From the NCBI GenBank assembly GCA_002914845.1, contig JXTC01000169.1:380581-444580 (forward strand): a stretch of 64,000 nucleotides of DNA, in the 5' to 3' direction. The position numbers were made by a program, and so were the translations under genes. A model generated the notes under the pieces. That model saw only the letters and a list, made by a program, of their open reading frames with translations, made no database searches and was not told the origin of the DNA. This document shows positions 56,791 to 64,000 of the stretch, in pieces (within the stretch, counting starts at the first letter, position 1; each line of letters opens with the position of its first letter). Origin of the DNA: Trema orientale. Lineage: Eukaryota; Streptophyta; Magnoliopsida; Rosales; Cannabaceae.

Positions 56791-58439
56791 TATATATATA
56801 TATCTCTTAATAAGTGGGTGTTGATTGGAATGTGCAACTATAAAATTATACATTCTCGTGCAAGTGCAGACGGTCACAAGTAATATAGATATGGAAGTAT
56901 AGTGTCGAACCCACGAGGATTGATTTCTAATTCAATGCTAAGTATCAAAATTATCTCAACCCTAACTTTATCTAAACAAACAATAAATAGATTTTGAAGA
57001 AATAAAACTAAGGAAACTAAACTATCATGCAAAATAAATGAAAGTAAGCATTAAGAAAAATGTCTAGGTTTACTAATTCTTCAACCTTCCTTTAAACACA
57101 CAATCTCTCAATTTCCGTCTTACATTAATTAATCTACTAGAATTATCAACCGAGAATTCAAATATATTCACAAACTCCTTTCCAAGACATAAGTGAAAAT
57201 ATCTAGATAAGTTAGTATATTACTCCTAACATAAATTAACTAGATTCATTAAGTTTAGTAATTCTCACATAAAGATTGCAAAAGTCACATAGGTATATTC
57301 CTATCCTAAGGAAACTTACCCCAAACTAGGTAATCTTATGATGTTTTATCCAAGTCCAAATTTCTAATCCCCTTACTAAGCTCAGAGAAATTTCACTCAA
57401 CAATCTATTTAGTGATCAATTAAATAGAAATAATAAGCACAAGGTAAAACAAATAACTCAACAATGGATTTGATTAATAAAAGATGAGAAAAATAAACAA
57501 ACACAAGTTACTAGGTTGGTTCATATAATAAAACTAGACAAGAAATATTTAGTTTATAATATAAATTGAGAACAATAGCATTTCAATACAATAGAATCAA
57601 GAAATACAAATATCAAAGAGAAAAGAGTTTTAGAATTCCCCCTCTTTGAAGAGCTTGAAGGTGTTCATGGAAGTTGTCAATCTCCTCCTTCAAACTTGGT
57701 TCTTGCTCTTTTCAATCCTCCCTCAAGGATTTGCTCTCAACAATATCACTCTCTAAATATGGAAAATACAAACAAAATCTCACAAGAAAATAAAGAGAAG
57801 ATGGTATGAACAAAGAATGGTATTGATGTTGTAGAGGAAATCAAGAAATGAAAGCTTGGATCTTGTAATCTTCTTCTTCTTCCATAGCTACCTCCTTCTC
57901 TTTCTCTCTATCCCAACATGCCTCTTTCAACCCCAAAGATAAGATTTTAAAGAGGTGGCTCATGCAAACCTAAGGCAGGCCGAATTTGGACCCTTGGATC
58001 ATCAAAACGTTTATCTCGGTCGTCAATTTTTGACTCAGGACGCAGAGGGTGACGCCGCAGTGCCAAAACTACCGAAAGTTGGCACTGCGGCGCCACTTTT
58101 CCACTGGTTTGGTGCCGCAGCTTCCCGGAGGCGCCATTTCTTCGTTTTAGTTCTGATTTGCCTTATTTTCATTGCATTACGACCGTATCGGATTCAACTT
58201 CGATCTCATAGTTTGAAAAAACTCATTTGGGAGGCCCAAATTCACCTCATTTTGTATCAAACACCTTTATTTCATTCTATGTTCAACATAAATAAACGAA
58301 ATATTAAAACAACAAGAAAAACACTTGAAACAACTTAATTCAAATAAGAATATAGCACAACTTAAGGCAAAATAGCACTAGATAACTCTAATTTTATGGT
58401 CTTAACAGTGGGCTACACGTTTTTTAAATAACAAGTATA
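56791..58439. repeat. Unclassified repeat, possibly an LTR of another family
   Basis: The segment starting GGTCACAAGTAATATAG with GTCGAACCCACGAGGATTG (about 56874-56925) resembles a motif common in dispersed plant repeats, which I recall but cannot place. A GC-rich section at 57990-58140 contains a strong hairpin (58051-58094). No transposon protein was recognised. The readings inside (for example 57955-58338) are not supported as genes. Confidence 0.4.
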
Positions 58440-58889
58440 TATTAGGGTTGTCTAATAAGTGAGGTCTTTAAGTGATCTAATTATGGGCTCAGAAAATTAC
58501 TAATAAGTATGGGTTGTATAATATGTAGTTACCTAATGCTGGACCAATAAGGATTGATGGGGTCTCTATTGGTTGATAGTATTTAAGGACATAACTATTA
58601 GGGTTTCGGTCCCCAAGCCAAATAGAACGTACGCTCTTCTCCTCTGCCTCCATCAATGGAGAGAGAGATCCCATTGAGCATACATAAAGTATTCTGGCTG
58701 TGGAAGACCTTCTACCCTCAGGCTCTAATTAATTAATCACTTCCGCTTATGTGATCACATCTTTTGCTATCAAATACAATGGATCCAAGTTAGTCACGGG
58801 TTTTCTCTCAACAAATCTTTTCCTGACAATTTAACATGATAGATTCTAGGATTGTATATGGTTTAACAATCTAATATGAATATCTAATA
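58440..58889 (+). repeat. 5' LTR of copia B
   Basis: About 450 bp with terminal inverted hexamers TATTAG ... CTAATA, which would be TGTTAG ... CTAACA before one G-to-A and one C-to-T change. The end is fixed by the adjoining AGTGGTATCAGAGC, the same junction as in copia A. The start is inferred from the inverted termini only, because the 3' LTR is outside the window. Confidence 0.65.
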
Positions 58890-58903
58890 AGTGGTATCAG
58901 AGC

Positions 58904-60060
58904 AGGTTTCTCATGTATATTGATTAGATTAATCATGAATATTTGAAGTTTTCGTAATCTATGCCTATTTGTAATTCTAGAGTTTAAATTATATATACAT
59001 GATATGTGGTTTACATGATTTTTTGAGTTATTTGATACTATAAAGGTAAGGCTTTGGGTATGGGTCGTTATTTTTAAAGAATTAGGGCTTAAAACATCCA
59101 ATTTTGATAATTTTTGGGTGTTTTGGGCAATTTACGCAAATATGAAATTTTTTATATTTGTGATGGAATAGTGTTTCTAGTCAACCGATTCTACTGTTTT
59201 GATCGACCGAAAACACTGTAGCAGAAGATGTTGATTTTCAACCTATTTTGATTTTTGGGTCGATTTTTCGATATATTTTAATCTTTTTTAACTTAAAACA
59301 TAGAGTTCCAACCCATTGTCGATCTATTAAAGACTAAACGACCCATACTTTGTCCGTTGAAAATTCTATTGGTTCTAGGGTTGATGAAGTGTTCAGCCAT
59401 TTTAGAAGATCGAATTTGACATTTTTTTGGTCACTATCAGAATCAGTCGACCAAATCTAGTTTTTCGATCGACTGAAAGTTATCCGAAAATCATAATTTA
59501 ATCTCTGTGGTTTTCAATCGACTGAACGGTAGACTTACTGTCAGATTCGGTCAACCAAAATAGTAGAATCGGTTGACCGAATCTGACAGGCGGTCAACCG
59601 ATTCCAGTAGAGAAAATTTTTTCAGTTTTTTTGGGCACTTTAGTCAATTTTCTTTGCACTATTTATTTAAATATTTTAAAATAGATGAGTTGAAACAACA
59701 TGCTACCAAAGTAACTTCTATTGTATAGATTTATTTATTTTGAAATATTTGAATGATTGTGTATTTATTGTTCATGCGAATAATTACCGGCCCAAAGGAA
59801 GGTGATTATTACACATCTGTGGTAATAGATATGTGATGGTTATTAAGTTTACATGTGGACAGTAAATCAGCCCAAATGAAGATTTATTGTCTGGTAGGAT
59901 TTGCTGTCAATATTTGATTACTACACTAAAGAGTACCACTTACAAGTCAATAAGTCGGCCCAAAGGAAGGCTTATTGATATTGTTCTAGGTATCTTATGC
60001 CTTATATGTTTATTTGTGTATGTCATACTAGTATATCTTATTGTTTTGTATGTTTAGTTT
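58904..60060 (+). other. Copia B untranslated leader with three stem-loops
   Basis: The hairpins at 59779-59810, 59858-59891 and 59947-59978 have arms AATAATTACC/GGTGATTATT, GACAGTAAATC/GATTTATTGTC and TCAATAAG/CTTATTGA around a GGCCCAAAGGAAGG-type loop. Upstream, 59170-59600, are many TCGGTTGACCGA-like palindromic motifs. Both match the leader of copia A. Confidence 0.78.
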
Positions 60061-60641
60061 ATGACATGTTTTAAGTTTTCTGTTTCTGTTCTCTGTTCAG
60101 TTTTTGCTTCAAACATATCTGCTAGTTTGAATTCAATTCATGTGCTTAATGGCACAAACTTCAAGAAGTGGAAAGAGTACATTATGATTATACTCAGTTG
60201 TATGGATCTAGAACTTGCACTCAAGAAAGAATAACATGCTTCTCTTACAGATGAAATTTCTACTACAGCTGTTAAGAACTTTGAGCAATGGGAAAGTTCT
60301 CAGTTGTATGGATCTAGAACTTGCACTCAGGAAAGAATAACATGCTTCTCTTACAGATGAAATTTCTACTACAGCTGTTAAGAACTTTGAGCAATGGGAA
60401 AGTTCTAATCGCATAAATCTTATGATCATGAAGCATTCCATACCTGAGACCATTAGAGGCGCTATGCCAGAGGTTGATAATGCTAAGGCGTTCCTTGACG
60501 CAATTGCGAAATGTTTCCAAAAGAATGAAAAAGCGGAAACAAGTACCATACTGAGCAATTTACTTGCTATACATTATAAAAGTAAAGGGAACATCAGGGA
60601 GTATATCATGGAGATATCCAATCTGGCTTCAAAACTAAAGG
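60061..60641 (+). pseudogene. Copia B gag, N-terminal part
   Basis: Starts ATG 60061 and reads through CSVFASNISASLNS, TNFKKWKEYIMIILSCMDLE, to a TAA near 60229. A 106-bp duplication (60193-60298 repeated at 60299-60404) shifts the frame. The reading continues as NLMIMKHSIPETIRGAMPE, NAKAFLDAIAKCFQKNEKAE, YIMEISNLASKLK up to the inserted element. The gag domain otherwise aligns with copia A. Confidence 0.87.
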
Positions 60642-62328
60642 TGTAATACCCATGATTAGAATGCCCTAGAATTGCTAAGTGTTACTTGTTATTAATTGTA
60701 TTTAATGTTATTTAATTTATATAGTATTTGTACCTAACTTGATTCTATACAGTGATAATGTCCAACAGTGCTCGATCGACGTATACGTGCCCTGATTTAA
60801 AATTATAACGTAATGTTTATATTTACTGCATGTTGAGAATTTTATTTGTCATTTTATATTTTGTTATGAGTTCACTATGAATCTAATTGTCTTACATACC
60901 TACTAAAATTTTTGTAGATTCTTAAAATAATAAAAAAGGTGTAATTAGTATATTCTAATATATTTATTTGAAGTTATTTAAATAAGTAATTGTTATTATT
61001 AATGTTATTAATATTTAATTGATACAATGTGGTATTTAATTTTAATTTAAATATAGTAAAAAAAAAAAGAAGAAGAAATCATTTATGTAATTATTTTATT
61101 TTTGAATTTCATATAACACACATATATATATATAAATTAATATTTAAATAGAAATTAGATTTATATATGTATTAATTAAACTAAAACAAGAAGAAAAAAA
61201 AAGAGGGGGGCTGCCGTGAAGTCATCTATATGACTTAATAAAAAAAATAATAACATAAAAAGAAAAATAGAAAAAGGGAAACATAAAGTTTAATTCCACT
61301 AGGATTTCAATTATATATAATGATAATAATGTTCAAATTTCTATTCTTCTCTAAACCCTAGCCACCTCCATCTCTTCCTCATCTCTCTAAAATACAGAAA
61401 GAAATTTTCTAAGCATCATTCTTTGTCTATTTCTCTATCTTTAAATTTTTAATCTCCAAGAGAAGTCTAAGTCCAAGAACTACAAGATTTCTGTCAGTTT
61501 TATTTGAATTGCGGGTAAAATCTCTACACATATTTTTTCTAATTATTTATTTATTTATTTTTCTTTAGGTATGATAATAAGTCTCAATTGGGTATTTAAT
61601 TGGAGGTCCCTGAGCCCAAAAGTACCTTCAAGCTAGCACTTTTGAGTGATACTCAGTGGTGTTACATTTGGTATCAGAGCCGACCCAGTCCATACTTGTG
61701 TGGGCCTTGGAAGGCTGCCACGGGCCGGAATCGTGGTGAATGTAGAACCCGCTCATAGGGATTATATGTGGGCTATTAAATGTGGACCCCCTAGCGAGGA
61801 TGCTAGGCCCTTAACGGGGGAAGATTGTAACGCCCCAAGTCCTACATCGGGTATGCTCTCGGAAGATCATAGGTATTTAAGTGGAGGTCCATGAGCCCAA
61901 AAGTACCTTCAAGCTAGCACTTTTGGGTGAGGCCCAGTGGTATTACATTCAATTAAATATTAATAACCTTAATCAAAATAATTACTTATTTAAATAACTT
62001 CAAATAAATATATTAGAGTATACTAATTACACTTTTTTATTATTTTAAGAATCTACAAAAATTTTAGTAGGCATATAAGATAATTAGATTCATAGTGTAC
62101 TCATAACAAAATATAAAAAGACAAATAAAATTTTCAATATGTAGTAAATGTAAACTTTACGTTATAATTTTAAATCAGGGCATGTATACATCGATTGAGC
62201 ACTGTTGGACATTATCACTGCATAGAATCAAATTAGGCACAAATAGTATATAAATTAAATAACATTAAATTTAATTAATAACAAGTAACACTTAGCAATT
62301 CTGGGGCATTCTAATCATGGGTATTACA
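60642..62328. mobile_element. Inverted-repeat (foldback) element with 381-bp arms and 5-bp target duplication
   Basis: The arms 60642-61022 and 61948-62328 are inverted copies of each other, with termini TGTAATACCC and GGGTATTACA. The duplication AAAGG flanks it (60637-60641 and 62329-62333). Deleting the element restores the gag reading SKLKALKLELS. The centre (61023-61947) holds AT-rich DNA and a TRIM. Mutator-type elements would give 9 bp and hAT 8 bp; the 5-bp duplication and TG...CA ends are those left by LTR integrase. No transposase is present. Confidence 0.82.
61581..61947 (+). mobile_element. TRIM (miniature LTR element) inside the foldback element
   Basis: The 3' LTR 61826-61947 (122 bp) reads TGTAACGCCCCAAGTCCTAC ... 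GTGGTATTACA. A shortened 5' LTR copy ends at 61666 (GTGGTGTTACA). The primer site TTTGGTATCAGAGCC lies at 61667-61681 and the purine tract ACGGGGGAAGA at about 61814-61824. The interior is only about 160 bp. These are the features of plant TRIM elements. The first ~40 bases of the 5' LTR are degraded. Confidence 0.82.
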
Positions 62329-62333
62329 AAAGG

Positions 62334-62906
62334 CACTTAAGTTAGAGTTATCAAATGACTTGTTCATGCCATTAGTTCTACTCTCTCTTTCGCCACAACT
62401 CAGTCAATTTAAAGTGAGCTACAATACCCAAAAAGAAAAATAGACTCTTAATGAGCTCAAATCTCAGTGTGTGCAAGAAGAGGATAGATTGAAGTGAGAT
62501 AAGACTCAGAGTTCTCACTTAGCAACAACCTTTCAAGATAAAAAAAAGAAAAAGGAAAGGAGTTGCATTTGGGACTTCACAAAATAAAGTGCAAAAGAAA
62601 CAAGATGAAGAAGTAGCTTGTTTCTTTTGCAAGAAGACAGGACATGTGAAGAAGAAATGTCCCAAGTACGCCGCCTGATATGTCAAGAAGGGTAAATATC
62701 TCAATTTTGTCTGTTCTGAGGTTAATTTTACTTTTGTACACAATTATACTTGGTGGGTGGATACCAGTGCCACTACTCGCATAAGTGTGTCAATGCAGAG
62801 TTGTCTGAGGAGCCATCTGCCAAGTGATGCTGAAAGAGACATCTATATGGGCAACGACGATACAGCTACAGTAGAGGTAATAGGTCTATTTAGGTTGCAA
62901 TTAGGT
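62334..62906 (+). pseudogene. Copia B gag C-terminal part, zinc knuckle and protease motif
   Basis: Gag continues after the foldback element (ALKLELSNDLFMPLVLLSLS). Several stops and a frame change in the lysine-rich linker follow, then an intact zinc knuckle CFFCKKTGHVKKKC (62622-62663). The protease motif is WWVDTSATT (DTS at 62760-62768) instead of DTG or DSG. The reading ends at a run of 14 T at about 62911-62924 that shifts the frame. Confidence 0.85.
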
Positions 62907-62924
62907 TCTGGTTTTTTTTTTTTT

Positions 62925-64000
62925 AAGATTTGGATAAGACATTCGTTGTACCATCATTTAGACGGAATTTAATTTCCATTCCAATTTTGGAAAAATCTGG
63001 TTATTCTTGTTCATTTGGTAATAATAAATTTAGTCTTTTTCAAAATTTCAGTATTATTGCGACTAGTACTTTGATTGATACCCTCTATAAAATAGACATT
63101 ATTACCTCAATTAATGAAACTTTGCATGTAAAGAAATATGATACAACACACAAAACGATTGAGAATTCCTCTATGTTATGGCACAAGCGATTAGGACATA
63201 TCTCTAAAAAGAGAATACAGCGTCTTGTGTCAGATGGAATTCTTGACCAATTTGACCTAACAGCCTTCATAGTTTGTGTTGAATGTATTAAAGGCATACA
63301 GACAGATGTACGTAAATTAGGTGTTAATAAGAATTCTGGTGTCTTAGAACTGATACGTGCTGATATCTGCGGTCTATTCCCTACGGCTTCATGGAATGGC
63401 CAACAGTATTTCATCACGTTCATAGACGATTACTCTCACTATGAGTATCTATATTTATCTCATGAGATGTCATATTCGATGGACGTATTTAAAACTTTCA
63501 AAGCCGAAGCTAAAAATCAACTCAACAAGAAAATTAAAGCCGTCAAATCCAATCGTGGTGGTGAATACTACGGTTAGTACGATGGATCTGGTAAACAACA
63601 TCCAGGACCCTTTGCACAGTACTTAGAGGAATGTGGAATCATCCCACAATACACAATGTTGGGAAAATCTAGCATGAATAGTATTACCGAATAACGAAAC
63701 CAAACATTTAAGGACATGGTAAGGAGCATGATAAGTCATTCTTCCTTACCTGAATCACTCTGGAGAGAAGCTCTTAAGACTGTAGTTTACATATTCAACA
63801 GAATACCTAGCAAATCAGTAGCTAAAATCCTATATGATCTATGGACAGGCAAGAAGCCTAGCATTAGGCACTTATATATTTGGGGTTGTCTAGCTGAGGC
63901 AAGGCTATATAGGCCACATGAAAAGAAACTGGACTCAAGAACAATAAGCTACTATTTTATTGGCTACGCTGAAAAATCAAGAGGTTTCAAATTCTATGAT
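62925..64000 (+). pseudogene. Copia B GAG-pre-integrase and integrase, cut by the window edge
   Basis: KTFVVPSFRRNLISIPILEK is followed by the integrase zinc region LWHKRLGHISKKRIQRL with VCVEC (63178-63300), then the core with RADICGLFP and FITFIDDYSHYEY (catalytic Asp near 63357 and 63424). A TAG lies at 63575-63577 and a TAA near 63693, within the motif that carries the catalytic Glu. After that the frame is open to the edge, ending RSRGFKFYD. Confidence 0.9.

Larger units (their letters stand above)
58440..64000 (+). mobile_element. Second Ty1/copia retrotransposon (copia B), running off the right edge
   Basis: The 5' LTR is 58440-58889 and the primer site TGGTATCAGAGC lies at 58892-58903. 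The leader is 58904-60060. Gag (60061 onward), the protease motif, GAG-pre-integrase and integrase follow, ending in the RSRGFKFYD segment at the window edge. Gag contains an inserted inverted-repeat element (60642-62328) and a 106-bp tandem duplication, and several stops occur, so it is inactive. Gag, leader and integrase are clearly related to copia A. Confidence 0.92.

Noticed and set aside
57955-58338. 127-residue open frame
   Set aside because: No recognisable motif; lies in repeat sequence around a hairpin.
62930-63423. Minus-strand open frame overlapping copia B integrase (63085-63423)
   Set aside because: The + strand reading carries the integrase motifs; the minus-strand frame is a shadow.

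Overview
This window is nuclear DNA of a flowering plant, most likely a eudicot. It is AT-rich and dominated by plant transposable elements: Ty1/copia and Ty3/gypsy LTR elements with tRNA-iMet-type primer sites (TGGTATCAGAGC), an L1-type LINE, CACTA, hAT and Mutator-like elements, TRIM and LARD elements, and solo LTRs. The species cannot be named from the sequence. No rRNA gene, tRNA gene, organelle DNA or CRISPR array was found.

Host gene. One host gene is recognisable and is easily missed because its exons are short: the last five exons of a MATE/DTX multidrug-type transporter on the + strand (5076-5138; 5250-19442 in pieces; 23816-23934; 27613-27699; 30076-30117, ending in TGA). They encode about 180 C-terminal residues; roughly 300 N-terminal residues would lie before position 1 or are lost. 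The second of these exons holds two insertions, a 12.3-kb copia element (5316-17577) and a 1.7-kb LINE (17711-19388). If both are removed with one target-site copy each, the exon reads through in frame. The intron before the third exon ends in AC rather than AG. The locus is therefore almost certainly a broken gene.

Nesting on the left (1-19442). A gypsy remnant lies on the minus strand at 1235-4018, in the order pol, LTR, primer site, gag. The copia element in the MATE exon has its own gag split by a 5.45-kb gypsy element (10034-15486, target duplication GAAAG). That gypsy element has LTR ends TGATG...CATCA and a pol frame running into its 3' LTR, as in the centromere-associated CRM clade. 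Its gag-pro-pol frame is never shifted but carries seven stops, each explicable by one C-to-T or G-to-A change.

Middle (19443-39023). The MATE introns hold a CACTA-like segment, a Mutator-type MITE, a gypsy solo LTR (24448-26606), palindromic MITEs and a hAT element (29379-29950). Beyond the gene come a ~98-bp minisatellite, a G-poor TCAA-rich tract, a small non-coding LTR element (33100-34472), another hAT element (35265-36177), and an inverted copy of window positions 2-410 at 36324-36764.

Right (39024-64000). A LARD-like element (39024-47240) has ~2.3-kb LTRs around 3.7 kb of non-coding DNA. It is followed by an LTR fragment, a decayed CACTA element (48705-51960), diverged tandem repeats, a solo LTR with perfect target duplication CAACA (53442-56249) that itself contains a hAT element, and a second copia element (58440 to beyond the window). 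That copia element carries a 1.7-kb inverted-repeat element with a TRIM inside.

Most notable structure: both copia leaders carry three regularly spaced stem-loops that share a GGCCCAAAGGAAGG-type loop but have different, still complementary, arms. This pattern suggests a selected RNA structure.
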